In this document: piece by piece, positions 1-12,271 of the stretch
How the letters are laid out: each line of letters starts with the position of its first letter
Position numbering within the stretch: the first letter of the stretch is position 1
Assembly: GCF_008728515.1 (NCBI RefSeq)
Contig: NC_044981.1
Coordinates: forward strand, 2,346,538 to 2,410,537
DNA: 64,000 bases
Source: Papio anubis
Taxonomy: Eukaryota; Chordata; Mammalia; Primates; Cercopithecidae
Reading direction: 5' to 3'
The notes under the pieces: generated by a model
Databases searched by the model: none
Seen by the model: only the letters and a program-made list of their open reading frames with translations
What the model was told of the DNA's origin: nothing
Program-made: the position numbers and the translations under genes

Positions 1-775
1 AAACAATTCTGCAGATGACTCTCCAGTGGGCACCAGCTGGGTGTCTTCTAATTCAGCTCAGCTCTGACGCTGTCTAGCTAGAGATTGTGTCAGATCCCAC
101 AGGTTGAAGGCTCATTCCCACAAGTCTATCCCTCAGCTCAGATGCCAATTGCAGCACAGGTGGTGACCTGTGCTTTTGACCAACCAGCTATAAGCTGGGG
201 TTCCACCAACCCCCTCCTTGGGTTTATTTAATTTGCTAAAGTGGCTCACAGAACTCAGGGAAATTCTTACATTTACACATTTATTATAAGGATAAATTAC
301 AAAGGATACAGATGAACAGCCAGATGGAAGAGATACATAAGGCCAGGAATGGGAAAAGGGGCACAGGGCTTCCATGCTCTCTCTGGATACACCACCCTGC
401 AGGAGCTTCTACATGTTCTGTTATCTGGAAGACCCAGAGCTCAGTCCTTTTGGATTTTTAGGGAAACTTCATTAGGTAGGTCATGATTGATTATATCATT
501 GGCTGTCGGTGATCAACTCAATATTCAACCCTTCTATCCTCCCTGGAAGTGAGAGAGGTGGTTGGGGTCTGGGGGAGTAGGAGGTAGGCTGAAAGTTTCA
601 ACCTTCCCTCCTGGGAGGGTTGAAAACAGCGAACAGTCCCCCACCAGAGACTATCTTGGAGCTCCAGTCATCTCATTAGCATACAAGAGCCACTCACCAC
701 TCCAGAGATCCCAAGGATTTGGGGAGCTATGAATCAGGAAACCAGAAGACCAAATATACATTTCACAATATCACA
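1..775 (-). mobile_element. ERVL-type LTR, 3'-truncated by window start
   Basis: Read on the minus strand, this is a solo-LTR-like sequence beginning with TG near 775 and running off the window edge. It has a U3-like first half, an A-rich stretch resembling a polyadenylation signal (reverse of positions about 280-295), and the familiar block 'ctgagttctgtgagccac' just downstream of it. I recognise the group as a mammalian ERVL-class LTR (MLT2 or MER21-like) but cannot fix the family. No internal retroviral sequence is visible on its plus-strand right side. The 80-residue open frame on the minus strand inside it is not a gene. Confidence 0.6.
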
Positions 776-1155
776 GGAAGAAACATGATTAAGAACTTTC
801 CAAACTAACTATAATGTAAAAAATCTGAAACATAACTTAAATGTCACAAAATCTGAAAACAAGTTATTTTCAATTAACTTTCTGATGCAGCTCTAAAATA
901 CTTTTTCTTACCTATTTTGGTTGTACCCTCTTTGATCACCTCCTCAAAACACAACAGTTTTTGCAGTACCATTTTCTATAGAGAGAATAGAAAGATAATT
1001 CAGATCTTTCTCTAGTGTGTTTTATTAAAATTTACTATTGAAGATGTCGAGAATTTTTTTTACTTTCCCTTTTCAATTCAATATTGGTCACATTATGTAA
1101 AGTTCAATATGGTCTAGATTTGGGGAAACATTCATTATATATGAACTGTAAGATT
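776..1155. other. AT-rich sequence, nothing recognised
   Basis: AT-rich DNA between two LTRs. No open frame, simple repeat or repeat family that I recognise. Confidence 0.5.
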
Positions 1156-1860
1156 TGAGAAATAAAAATAAAATTCTAAGCCCCCACGCAGCTGAACAGA
1201 TCCCCTCTTGACCAAGGGGGCCCTGAAGAAACCTTAAAAACTGGGTTCCTGGCCATGACAGGAGGAAGGTCAGCTGGCCTTGTTATACCGCCCCCCTTGC
1301 TGACTGCCGTTGGCTTTCTCTTTAAGGATTACACAGAAACCAGCCCTTTGGAAAGACTTGCTCCACTTCCGATACCAACCAGCCCTCATGCTGCCCCTCC
1401 CTTACCATGTTGACACAGGACTCACCATCATTCCTTCCTGATGAGAGACCACTAGCCACAGAGTGGCTCTGGCCAGCTAGGGAAGCTACACACAGAGGGC
1501 CTCCATGTCCTCGGCTTCACCTTTTGATGTTTAGAGCCTACTTGTAATACATTCAAATGTTAAGTCTCCCCAAAGTGAGCAGGGAAGCACGTTGCATGCC
1601 TGTTAGCTGCTACACATGCCCTTGCTTTCCTGTTGTGAGTGTCCATCACTCCTCCTATGACTTGCTGAACATGTACACTTAGCCAACCTCCTCAGCGTAC
1701 ATTCCAATTCCATTGATCCCTCCCCTGAAGTACTTCTTATGGAGGTTACACTTCCCAGTCTGCAAGATGGTCAGCCTGCAGGCTGCAATGCTTTATGAGA
1801 AATAAAACTCTTTTGCCAAATTTCTGAACCTCATTATTCTTCAGCTGGCAGATTTCACGG
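1156..1860 (+). mobile_element. ERV1-like LTR, copy A
   Basis: LTR-like element starting TGAGAAATAAAA and keeping an AATAAA polyadenylation signal at 1801-1806, followed by a short CT-rich U5-like end. It is clearly related, along its whole length and in the same orientation, to the sequence at 54775-55495. Shared blocks include the opening A-rich stretch, the 'acacagaaacca' segment and the 'cctgcaggctgcaa' motif just before the polyadenylation site. The family is not assigned. No adjacent internal sequence is seen, so it looks like a solo LTR. Confidence 0.6.
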
Positions 1861-3054
1861 CATTTCAGGTTTTCGTCTACAGTGACTGAACATATTCATT
1901 GAATTGATGACCTGCATGAGCTGCTTTGGTTAATGATTTCCTATAACAAACTTTTGCAGAGTTTATGGTATCTTCATTGATGTAACTAATTTGTCTCAAA
2001 TCCACAAGACATTTAAGTCTTACCCTTCATATGTTCATAAGATTCTTGCATCTTCATTGATTAGATTTTCCAATAATCCAATGTCCTGTTCATGATTTTG
2101 ACTCAGAATGTATTTGTTCTTTTTGATGGATTACTTTTTGAATTATCTGGACACTTTTTGGTTAAAATTGGTCATCTATATCAGAATAATTCCCATTAGT
2201 TCCATCACATAGCTTCTTGACATTTGTTCATATTCCATTGAATTTATTGAGAATTTTTCTCTCAGGTCCTTAATAAATTTAAGCTTGACAAAAGACAACA
2301 CTTCAATATACATTCAAGTCAAGGGTTCATTTATTTTATTAAAATGTTTTCTTTTTCTTAATTGCTGAAAAAAATGTGTTCCAATTTTATCAAATATGCC
2401 ATTCCCGTCGAAAAAGAAAGAAAGCATTGTGAACTTTCCTTCTGACAAGATGTTGCTGACCCTGTGCAGATCATTTCACATAACCGATGATTAGAGCAAT
2501 TTGTCTCTCTTCTGCCACACACGGCTAGGCGCTGTAGGATGCGTGCTTATCGCTGGCGCTGCATCATCAATTCTTCTGCTTAGTGAGTAGATACAGTGTG
2601 CCACAGGGACATTCCTAGAAGCCATCCCTACATTAGGATAATTAGCAGTAATTTAACAGTAAGAAGACTACCTGAAAGTCACATACACTTATTCCATTAA
2701 ATCCAAATTAATTATATCCCCAACTCTACTGCCCCTAATTGGATCCCAAGTGGCCTGTGGGCACCAGAGGAGAAATATATGAATTGGACATGAGCACGGA
2801 CAAAGATCCGAATCCATTGCTCTTAAAGCAGCTTACTCTTGCAAATTGTATTACATATGAGCACGAAGACACAGTGTTAGGGGCCCGCTCAAGAAATACA
2901 TGGACACATGGACACTGCCTGCGGTGCTCACCCCGGCCCTGGAAGAGGATCATGCAACAAAGGGCACTGCGGCATCAGCTTTGTTTGTTTCATAGGAAAT
3001 CTACTTTGGACACCTATTAATTAATTCACTTGGTCGTTTCTGTTAATTCTTAAA
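1861..3054. other. Unassigned, partly AT-rich DNA
   Basis: No repeat family or coding sequence recognised. The two overlapping open frames near 2735-3020 lie on opposite strands and show no domain or biased composition, so I treat them as chance. A purine run sits near 2412-2428. Confidence 0.45.
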
Positions 3055-3100
3055 AATCCTACTATGTACCAAGCACTGGGGGATATCAAGGGCAGGCGAA
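3055..3100 (-). repeat. MIR/L2-type tail fragment
   Basis: The sequence 'ctactatgtaccaagcactg' matches the antisense of the 3' tail shared by MIR and L2 elements. Only about 45 bp survive, so the source family cannot be separated. Confidence 0.45.
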
Positions 3101-3628
3101 CACTGCATGTGAGTGAAGCTAGTTCTCTTTTCCCTCCCCCTCCTTCTCAGATGCTCTTTTCCAATTTTACAAAAGAAAGCAGGCTCTTCCTCACGTTAGG
3201 GCACATTCTTCTAGGTGGTAAAAGTGCTTGGGGCAACAAGGAAACAATTCAAAATATTGGTGTTGAGACACAAATGAGGAGCCAGCTTATTTTTAATACT
3301 TTGCCTTTAGTAAAATTAAAGGAAGATTTAATTAGATTGGCAGCTAATAGATCATTAAAAATAATTTTGATTATCAGTCATGACTTTTGGCATACTACTC
3401 AGAAGTTCAAAGAATTGAGTGACATTGCTCCAACAAATCCTTCACTTACCATCTACTTTTTTATGTCAACAGAGTTTCTTTGTGTTTACATGTACAAAAC
3501 AAAAATTAGTACAAGATTCATCGCTGAGTTCTTTCTTATTCTAATAATATGTAGCTATTGTCCAAGAATGTGTAAGTGCAATTAAGAATCACACACATAT
3601 ACTGAAACATTTTTGAAAAGTTTGAAAT
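3101..3628. other. Unassigned DNA, nothing recognised
   Basis: Contains a 173-codon open frame (3064-3585 on plus) without recognisable domain, start context or conserved neighbour. It has a hydrophobic end but no family resemblance, so I do not call it a gene. Confidence 0.4.
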
Positions 3629-3833
3629 GGGCAGAAGGATCACTGGGTGTCCTGGGCAGAAGGATCACTGGGTGTCCTGTGCAGAAGGATCACTGGGTGT
3701 CCTGGGCAGAAGGATCACTGGGTGTCCTGGGCAGAAGGATCACTGGGTGTCCTGGGCAGAAGGATCACTTGCCTAGATTGTCCTGGGCAGAAGGATCACT
3801 GGGTGTCCTGGGCAGAAGGATCACTGGTGTCCT
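3629..3833 (+). repeat. 25-bp minisatellite, about 8 units
   Basis: Tandem array of a 25-bp unit (GGGCAGAAGG, ATCACTGGGT, GTCCT). Units start at 3629, 3654, 3679, 3704, 3729, 3754, 3785 and 3810. Unit 3 differs by one base (GTGCAG), unit 6 is expanded to 31 bp with TGCCTAGAT replacing part of the core, and unit 8 is 24 bp. Because 25 is not a multiple of three, one turn through all frames takes 75 bp. No frame holds a stop, so two long open frames cross the array without being genes. Confidence 0.95.
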
Positions 3834-4065
3834 GTGCAGCCTACTGTTCCAGTTGTCTCTGACTTCACCATCGCTGAGCTATTTTAGAACACTGTATGTT
3901 GAACAAGTTGCATAGTAACACAAATAATTCTTGACCAAAGAAATGCTGAATTAGTTCCAGTGGTGATAAAATTAATTATTGGCCCTGTAGATGTTGACGC
4001 ATTTTGCATCTATTTGTAAGTTCATTTCAACATTCCTAATTACCCCTGCATGCCCCCCGCTGCCC

Positions 4066-4067
<2 letters not shown>

Positions 4068-4101
<34 letters not shown>
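4068..4101. repeat. (GT)n microsatellite
   Basis: Uninterrupted GT dinucleotides, about 17 units. Confidence 0.97.
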
Positions 4102-4102
<1 letters not shown>

Positions 4103-4231
4103 GAATTCTATTTTGAACTGGTTGTAGTTGATATCTTACTGGTGCCCTCCTTGGTTAATGATGTAAACAAAATCTTTGATATGCTCATTTTATGAAAGTC
4201 ATGAGGATTTTACCTTTTAAAAATTCTCTCT

Positions 4232-4255
4232 CACACACACACGCACACACACGAC
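4232..4255. repeat. (CA)n microsatellite, imperfect
   Basis: Short CA run broken by single CG steps. Confidence 0.9.
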
Positions 4256-5850
4256 AGAAAACAAACTTGACCTGTGTGCTTTCTACTTTTGAACTGTATT
4301 GAAAATAATTTTTCCCTAATAAATGGCCAGTCTAGAGGTACGCTTTTTGCACTGTAACATGGATTTCTAAGATTCAGGGCAAATAATATTATGTATCCCT
4401 CCAAATTAAAAAAAAAGTCCCAGTTAAATAACTTCATGCAAATCTCGAGGACTGCATGGATGAAAACAAGTTTCTAAAGGGCACCTGAGCAGATGTGTAT
4501 GGAAGTGGAGGTATCAGGAGAAGCCCTTTAGCTTGGCAGAATTGGGCTGCTCAGGACCAACCTGCTGTTACCACCCATCGCTGCTCTGGGCTGACTGCAA
4601 ACACCAGGGACTTCTCAGCATTAACCAGAGGATGCATCCCTGTCTCGCAGGGTCACTGTCTAACGTCCCTTCAAGCATGATGGCTCTGATTTTCTATTCC
4701 CAAGGCATTTTTTTTCTGATCAGAAATAGCCCAAATCCTATTTGTCAATTGCACCGTTTTGTTTTCTGCTACCTGCTTTTCTCTTGTTATGCTTTCAATA
4801 TCTTTTCAGTGAAACACTCCCCAGTAGCTCCCCAACTCCCTTGTGCCCACTGTATCCACTCAGGAAAAAACAACAACAACAAATTCATTGTTTACAGAAA
4901 CTCAGAGGAGTGCTTGATTTTGTCTGGAGCCAGCTAATTATATCTGCACAGTAACCAGAAAATTCCTCACGGTGCGTCAACTCCACAGCTAGGCAGAGGA
5001 GACAAACTCAACCAGGCTGATGTACGGTGATTCAGACCCTCCCAGGAGTCGAATAGCACCCGGTGTCACCGTCCTAGCAGCGCGGTGATATGTTAGACAG
5101 ACACCCCTTCTGACTGGATGTGACTGGGCTTGAGGTGAGCAAGGAAGAAACGGCTGACATTAGATCCATTTCCGGGGGTGGGTTTTAACAGGAAGCGGAG
5201 AGGGAGCAACAGGGCATCTTGTGCTTGGCAGGAAAGCTTGTACTGAGTAAATATGTGCCTGAAGGGAGGCCAGGGGACAGCAAGGGGAAGGAAGGAAGAG
5301 AAGAGCGCAGAGGGATCCCTAAGGGGGGCCACCAGGGAAACCTCCCTGAGACCCAGGAACATCCAAGATGCCTGGAAAGTTCCATGCCTTCTCCCTGGGT
5401 TGGGAGGGTCTGTGGGCTACAGAATGTCTATATTTGTCAGTGTGAGTTATACCTCCAGGGCACACTCCCGTATTTCATCACACATGGGTTTTCTTCATCT
5501 CACAGAGCTGCAACCCGAGTCTGTTTGTGAGCTCAAGGCCCGGCCCCTTAACATGTTTTCCCCAACTCTGAATCTTTTCATCTGCTTCCCACCACGTCCT
5601 GGAGACTTCCAGGTGTTAACTGAAATGACTGTTTGGGCACCAGGTTCAGGTGGAGCATGCTGATTATAATCTGGTTGGCTGAGAAACTTGTTGGCAGTTT
5701 CTTTCTTAACTCTCTCATGCCAATGGAAAACAAGCCCACTGCCAAACCCCATTCAGTAAGAGGCGCTAATGAACCTCCAGCAATCAGACCGTTGATGTCA
5801 GACTTGTTAGCTGGGGCCAACATTTGTGAACTTTGATTTTTAAGCCAGCT
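4256..5850. other. Unassigned unique DNA
   Basis: About 1.6 kb without a repeat I recognise. Several overlapping open frames at 4500-5750 lie on both strands at once, which is expected by chance in moderately GC-rich DNA. No splice-flanked open block stands out. Confidence 0.4.
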
Positions 5851-5930
5851 TTCACACACACACGCACAGGCACACGCACATGCACACGCATGCACATGCA
5901 CACACGTACAAACACATGCATACACGTGCA
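5851..5930. repeat. CA-rich degenerate microsatellite
   Basis: Imperfect CA/CACG/CATG repeat of about 80 bp with interspersed CpG and GCAT steps, typical of an old, mutated dinucleotide array. Confidence 0.9.
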
Positions 5931-6115
5931 TATTTGGCAACGTTTTACTTCCCTGCTACCCACCTATCCATGAACCCACATTTTCCCCAATCATCTAGAG
6001 ATCTTTTACCTGCTCCTAGGAAAGGTCAAGGTCACAGGTATATATCCCCAGTCTTCTGGTGACAGAGAAACAGATTCTAATATTCAAAAGGAAGCTACAA
6101 TTTATGTGAGCTTTT

Positions 6116-6416
6116 TTTTTTCCTTTCTTTTCTTTTTTTTGAGTTTTGCTCTGTCGCCCAGGCTGGAGTGCAATGGTGCCATCTTGGCTCACTGCAACCT
6201 CTGCCTCCCAGGTTCAAGCAATTCTCCTGCCTCAGCCTCCTGAGTAGCTGGGACTACAGGCATGTGCAACTACACCCAGCTAATTCTGTATTTTTTTAGT
6301 AAAGATGGGGTCTCACCATGTTGGTCAGGCTGGTCACGAACTCCTGGACTCAGATAATCCACCTGCCTCAGCTCCCAAAGTGCTGGGATTACAGGTGTGA
6401 ACCACTGTGCCTGGCC
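6116..6416 (-). mobile_element. Alu (S-type), full length
   Basis: Antisense Alu dimer with the poly(A) tail as a T-rich run at the left and the 5' end at 6416. It is flanked by target-site duplications of 17 bp at 6099-6115 (AATTTATGTGAGCTTTT) and 6417-6433 (AATTTATGGGAACTTTT), which differ at two positions. Divergence suggests an S-type or older copy. Confidence 0.95.
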
Positions 6417-6433
6417 AATTTATGGGAACTTTT

Positions 6434-8213
6434 AAGAGTAAGAGTCGCCTGCTCCCCATATGCCTCAGTGCAGTGCCTGGGCACACTGAAGTGAAGAAGG
6501 CGCCTGCTCACGCTCTGGGTAGTGGTGTGTTGGCAAATGTTTAACAATCAGCTCTCCAACAGTGAAAAGCCCTGGCAGGATTTGCCTATTTTTATGGTGT
6601 AAATATTCCCTTCGTGGGTGATTCTAAGCCACCAACACAAGGCCACTCACATGGAGTCGTGAAGGACAGCACACGGTTGTCTCTCAGAAGCCAGCAGGAG
6701 CCAGCTTCAGCACCTGACTCGCTCTGGGCTTAGCTCACCATGAACCAATCTCTAAGTATAAATCAACTACCCAGAAAAGTAAAAGCCTGTGAAGTAACTA
6801 GGGTCAGATTTGGAAGTGGAGTGGTGAGGAGGATCTGAAAGGGTTTTTCAGATTCAGATTTCCCAAGAATTATCTTTGGCAGAGTAAGAGCCAGTAGTAT
6901 CAGACACACGTCAGAATGATCAGTCTCTTGAGTTGGACAATATTTATCAAGCGTCTCCTCACACAGCACACTTTAATAAAAGTCCAAGCCAAAAGGGGCC
7001 AACCTCTGCCCTCTATGGCAATATAAATCTCCAGAAGTTGCTGACCTGTTTACAGGTTCTGACCCGAGATTCTTTATCCAACAGGAGCAGGGTTTTGTGA
7101 AATCTTAGGATTTGGAAAAGACCTCACAGATAATGTGTTCTAGTGACTTTCAACTCTCTCAGACTCAAGATCCCACTCTTTCCCACTTTAGGGAGGAATA
7201 ATGGAAGTATGTATTTGAGGTGTACAATCTGATCAGTTTTGTGTATGGATACAAATTTGGAACCATCAGCACCACCCTCTCCTTTTAAAAAATATTCTGT
7301 AACACACCATGAAAGAAATTCATCCACTTAGAAATATATTTTAAAAAATCGATATAATGATCCGTTGCTAAATGCTCAGGTAGTTTTGTGCCAGGAGGAC
7401 GTAGTGAAGAAGTCAGATGGGTGCGTGTGCATAGAGAGCCATCAGAAATCAACAGTGTCAGTATGAATGAATGAACAATGAACAATGAATGCATACATGT
7501 GGGGCTCAAAAGTGGGCAGCTTTGCAAAATGTGAGCTGATTTTCCAAACCAGTGCCCAACCTTGTTATTGTTCCAACAATAAAATTTTTAAAGTATCAAG
7601 ATTTACATGATCACTGTGTACTAAACCTGTGTAAACTTTCTCTGTGCTTTTATGTAGAATGGGGTTAGATTCTAGGCACAGATAATGCTACAAGTAGGCT
7701 TCTCACCTACGTGGCCATACAGCAGAACATCCTCAGATCTTGCAGAATGTGAGATAGTTTTTGGGGAACAGTCCTGTGCATGGTGGGCCATTGCCTCCCT
7801 CATTCTTGTGACGACCCCGAAATGGTCCCATTGCTCTTGGCAAAGCACAAATGTACTTTAATACGTATTTTGCAGAAATAGCTCTTGTGCCCTAGCTGTA
7901 CTGTTTTCAGTCATAAATAACATAAAGCTCTGGCTCCCACTGGCTTGGACAACCCAAGAATTTATGACCTCACAGAACAGCTTCTCAATAATGCCACTGG
8001 GAACCAAGATTCCCGTTCCATCTTTCCTGCTGCCCTCTGGTTGGCGGCAGGCTGGCTGCACAGTCCAGTACCTGCTGGACACCAGTCTCCCCAGAGGAGA
8101 AGGGGATGTCTCAGAGATGCCCCTTCTGCAGGCTCCCTTATTTACCAGTGCCTCTCGGGCAAACGGGGCAAATGTGGTTGGTTAAGATGAGTCAGGATCT
8201 TCCCTCGGTGTCT
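6434..8213. other. Unassigned DNA
   Basis: About 1.8 kb without a confident repeat. The piece near 7190-7290 has a weak antisense-L1 flavour ('gtgtacaatctgatcagttt') that I cannot confirm. A few GAATGAAC/GAATGAACAATGA steps occur near 7463-7490. Confidence 0.4.
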
Positions 8214-8567
8214 TCATCTGTTTGGGCTGCTGTATCAAAATACCGTCAACTGGTGGATTCTAAACAACAGAAATTTATAAACAGCCCTAGCAGTCCTGGA
8301 GGCTGGAAGTCCACGATCAAGGTACCAGCAGGTCACTGTCTGGTGGAGTCCCACTTTCTTCATCGATGGCTTCTTTTTGCTGTGTCCTCACGTGGCTGGC
8401 GGGCCAAGGTGTCTCTCTTGAACCTCTTTTATGAGGGCACTAATCCAACTCATGAGGCTCCACCCCCATGACCTAATCTCCTCCCAAAGGCCCACCTCCG
8501 AAACCTTCACCTTAGTATTGGTTTCCACACAGGAATCTTAGGGGGACACAGGATTCAGGTCATAGTA
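8214..8567 (-). mobile_element. MLT1-type MaLR LTR
   Basis: Antisense MaLR LTR. Diagnostic pieces are 'tttgggctgctgtatcaaaa', the 'aaacaacagaaattta' block next to the polyadenylation region, 'tgctgtgtcctcacgtgg' and 'catgacctaatctcctccc'. The order and spacing match an almost full-length MLT1 LTR of about 350 bp. Confidence 0.85.
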
Positions 8568-10597
8568 TTCGGGCAGGAGATGACATCATTGTGAGCAGGT
8601 GGATACCCGGATAAAATGGGGATTCTCGGGGGAAGAAAAGGGGGATTGGGGATGTCACTTAGGCAATCAATAGACAGCATCCAGTATATAGAGAAACTGG
8701 TGACATGTTGACTGACTGTGGGTGGGGCCACGTGGAGAAGGGAGGGGAAGGAGGGTGGGGAGGCTGCACCCTGAGATCACTGCTCACCTTTCTGTTTCCT
8801 ATGCCAATAACAGCAGAGGCCAGCATGAGGGGAGGAACCCAGGGCTCCGATGGTCCTGGCGTTTTGGTCACCCTCCATGATCAGCTGGCAACATGATGGG
8901 GGCGCTGTGCCTCAGTGGCATCTCACAGAACCCACAGCCCTGAAAACCATGCTTCCTGGTGCCCGCCCACTGGAGTGAGCGCCTTGGGGATTGGCTGGAT
9001 TTGTGTTCCGTTTCAAGCCCGGCACTTACTGTGACCATCACACATGAAGCACGTGATGGTGTTTTACCAAATGACTGAAGACAGCTCTGTCTCTGGGTTG
9101 GCCACCTGCCATTTGGGCTACTTGTGGGTCCACAGCCTGAATTGCCAGCACATCTTCCACTTCATCCACCCCTGCTTCACTCATCCATCCTCCTCCCTCT
9201 CTATGCAAGGGCCGTTTTAATTCCTGCTGGGAAATGCTGAGCAGAAAGCCACTTTAATAACTGACTGTGGAATTCCTCCCTGGACAAAGCCGACTTTGCT
9301 TAGGAATATATCTAAATGGGCATGTTTGTTTATGAAGATGAGGGCATGGCCCACAATGGTCAGGAAATGACCAAGAAATGGAGGAACTGCATGGTATTAA
9401 AAAATAGCAGGAGACGGTGGGTGGAGACCAAAAACAACGCTTGAAAGAGAGGTGCGAGGGCACATTGACAGCATTTCCCCCATGTCGGGAGACCAGAGAC
9501 GCACGCGGGGGAAAGTCAGCCGAGAGGCTCACAGGAGCAGCTCTGGAGGAGGGACGCCCGACTTTTTGTCTTGAATTATCAGCTACGCTGCGTGGTGTGC
9601 ACCCCATCCCCATCCTCCTTAATCTTGAGTCAGGGTCTCCTATACACCCGCCGACTTGTGTGAGTGGAGGGTGGTGGAATCTGTGGCTGGGTTGGGGTGA
9701 CATGGGACAGAGGGAAGGAGACCGTCATATGAGGTGAGCTGTGCATGAGTTCAAGAGGTCAGAAGATTGGAACAAGAGGTGACTGTGGGAATGTCACTCC
9801 CACAGAGTTTGCAGAAATCTTGGGTAGGGCTCTGGCCTTCTCACAGGATGTGGGAAGGAGGCTTAGCCAACTCTAGTTGAATCCTGGAGGACCTGGTGGC
9901 CCCACTGACTTCTGTGTTACACAATCTCCTCCGTTCACTTTTCTGACCAGAAATGGACGCAGGGAATAAAGAAACCTAGAAACCCAGGATCTTGATACAT
10001 CAAATTTGGTGTGACCATAAATGCAAAATAGTATGTGATAGGCACCTGGCAGCTCTGTTCACAGTTGCCCAAGCATCCATCGCATTCCCAGTATTTGCAG
10101 TCCTAGCAACTGGACCAGGCACCAGGAATAGCAGGCGTGTGGGCTCTGGTTGCCTCAGTGAGGGATTCCTCACATTGAACCCACTACCCTATGGCTGTAT
10201 AACCGAGTCAGGCATTTCCCTCACTAGCTTTGTTACAAACAGTCTGCTGTTCACCACCTTGTGGCTGGTGGGGCTGACCTGGCCTTGGGAGTCTGGAAAC
10301 TAATCTAGAGGAAGGGACTTCTGGGCTGAGACTCAAAGGATGGGATGGTGTTAGCCAGGCAAAGAAAGGAGTTTGATGAGTAACAAGCATTCTAAAAGTC
10401 CCCACGGCTCGGCCTGTCTCTGCAATGGTTTGATCAGAGTTGTGGTGTCCTATAAAGGAGAATTGCCTGCAAAATGACTTGGATGTCAGGTCTGTAAACT
10501 CTTAGCTCTTTCCTGAGACCCGTGTGTATGTGGGTGCACACACAGTCAAATGCACATCGCATCCTTTCCTCATCCTCCAGTGGACGGGAAGCTCTGA

Positions 10598-10598
<1 letters not shown>
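8568..10598. other. Unassigned DNA with GC-rich patches
   Basis: About 2 kb with no confident repeat. A moderately CpG-containing stretch lies near 9485-9555 but is too small and weak for a CpG island. The open frames (for example 9254-9703 minus and 9417-9737 plus) overlap each other on opposite strands and lack recognisable domains. Confidence 0.4.

Positions 10599-10633
<35 letters not shown>
10599..10633. repeat. (GT)n microsatellite
   Basis: GT run of about 17 units with a single CG step near its start. Confidence 0.97.
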
Positions 10634-10634
<1 letters not shown>

Positions 10635-10764
10635 TTTATGTCATTCTTTGCTGTACAAAGAATGAGGAAATGGTGGGGAGGATAAATAGAAGTTGCTATT
10701 ATAATTAGATGTGTGGGAGATTTTGATTGCTTATAAGATGGCAGTCTGAAAAAATAACACAGTA

Positions 10765-11190
10765 CAGCAGTGGTTAAGATTACAGATGCCCTCCATTTAC
10801 AACAGGGCTACAGCCCAACAAACCCATCCTAAACTGGGTTTGTTGTAAAATATCCTGAGTCAAATATCTGTGGCTGATGGAGTGGGGCTCACTGCTGCTG
10901 CCTAGCACCACGAGAGAAGTACGGTTTCTATGAAGGCGTCACACCATCCTGAAGTCGAATCATTGTAAGTCAGGGATGGTCTGTACACACTTTGAGGCAA
11001 TTGTCTTCGAAATCTGGCTCTGCCAAGTTCAAGCTACCTAGCTTCCTGGCATCTCTGTGACTCACATCTCTGTTTCTCATGGCAACCCATCTGACAGCAT
11101 CCCTCTCATGAGCTGGTTGCGAGTGGAGACTGAGATCATGCATGTGAAGCACCTGCAGAGTGCTCACTAAACATCAGTCAATGTTACTGT
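10765..11190 (+). mobile_element. MIR SINE split by a Tigger-like element
   Basis: The MIR start ('agcagtggttaagattacag') lies at about 10768-10790. It resumes after a roughly 190-bp insertion at about 10985 with 'gaaatctggctctgcc' and continues through the 'cctgcagagtgctcac' tail near 11170. The two halves are collinear with MIR once the insertion is removed. Confidence 0.7.
10792..10984. mobile_element. Tigger-group DNA transposon remnant (non-autonomous)
   Basis: A short element whose ends resemble each other in inverted orientation (a 'catttacaacagggctac' side and a 'cattgtaagtcagggatgg' side). It has the internal block 'gaagtacggtttct', which I recognise from a Tigger-related mammalian transposon. 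It interrupts a MIR. Internal sequence of the full element is deleted. The exact family is uncertain. Confidence 0.6.
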
Positions 11191-11435
11191 TTTCACACAG
11201 GGGAGGAGCAGATTGAGATGACTCCTTTAGCTTCCCCACTCATGGAGGAGCAAATGGCAAGAAGCATCTGCCTCTGGATCAAAGACAACAATCCATTTCT
11301 AGAGGTTCTATTTTACAAATTTGGTTCTCTTCACAAATGTGCTCACTCATCTTCAAAACTCTAAAGTAATAAAATGTTTATTGAACATAAAAATATTAAA
11401 ATAATTAAATAATTAAAAACATTAAAATAATACTT

Positions 11436-11665
11436 GCCTGGGTACAGTGACTCATGCCTGTAATCCCAGCACTTTGGGGAGGCCGACATTGGAGGATTGC
11501 TTGAGGCCAGAAGTTCAAGACCAGCCTGGGCAACATAGCAAGACTCCATCCCTACAAAACATGAAAAGAGTAGTCAGGCATGGTAGTGTGCTCCTGTAGT
11601 ACCAGCTACTTAGGAGGATGAGTTGGGAGGATCACTTGAGGCCAGGAGTTTGAGATCACTTTGGG
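11436..11665 (+). mobile_element. Alu trimer (J-type), left part
   Basis: Sense Alu beginning near 11436: a complete left monomer, an A-rich linker, then the start of a second monomer ending at the 'gagaccagcctggg'-equivalent position. Here it is interrupted by an LTR and continues at 12049. High divergence and the 'ggaggattgcttgaggcc' core indicate an AluJ-age copy. Confidence 0.85.
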
Positions 11666-12048
11666 TGTATTAGTTGGTTCTCACGTTTCTATCAGTAACT
11701 ACCTAAAACCGGGTAATTTATCAGGAAAGGAGGTTTAATTGGCTCACAGTCCCGCAAACTGTACGGGAAGCGGGGTTGAGGAGGCCTTAGGAAACTTTCA
11801 ATCATGGCAGAAGGCGAACAGGAAGCTGGCATGTCCTACATGGTGGAAGCAGGAGGAAGAGAGTGAAGGGGGAGGCGCTACACACTTTTAAACAAACAGA
11901 TCTCATGAGAACTCCTCACTATCATGAGAGCAGCAAGAGGGAAGTCCTCCCCCATCATCCAGTCACCTCCCACCAGGCCCTTCCCACAACACTGGGGATT
12001 ACAATTTGCCATGAGATTTGGGCAGGGACACCAATCCAAACCGTATCA
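11666..12048 (-). mobile_element. MST/THE1-type MaLR LTR inserted in Alu
   Basis: Antisense MaLR LTR running from TGTATTAG to ATCA, with the familiar blocks for the polyadenylation end ('gggtaatttatcaggaaa'), 'caatcatggcagaaggcg' and the 'ccaaaccgtatca' end. It is flanked by 5-bp duplications: TTGGG at 11661-11665 and CTGAG at 12049-12053. Both are one step from CTGGG, the Alu base sequence at that point. The LTR is therefore younger than the Alu. Confidence 0.85.
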
Positions 12049-12271
12049 CTGAGCAACAGAGCAAGACCCTGTCTCTACATAAAATTAAAAAAAATAAAAA
12101 TAAAAAAATTACCATGTGTGGTGGTGGCCCATGCCTGTAGTGCAAGCTACACAAGAGGCTGAGGTGGGAGGATTGCTTGATCCCAGGAGTTCGAGGCTGC
12201 AGTGAGCTATGATTGCACTGCTGTACTCTAGCACTGTAGCCTGGGTAACAGAGCAAGACCCTGTCTGTAAA

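Noticed and set aside
3629..3833. Repeat array considered as CRISPR
   Set aside because: Units are directly contiguous without unique spacers and the context is primate DNA; it is a minisatellite.
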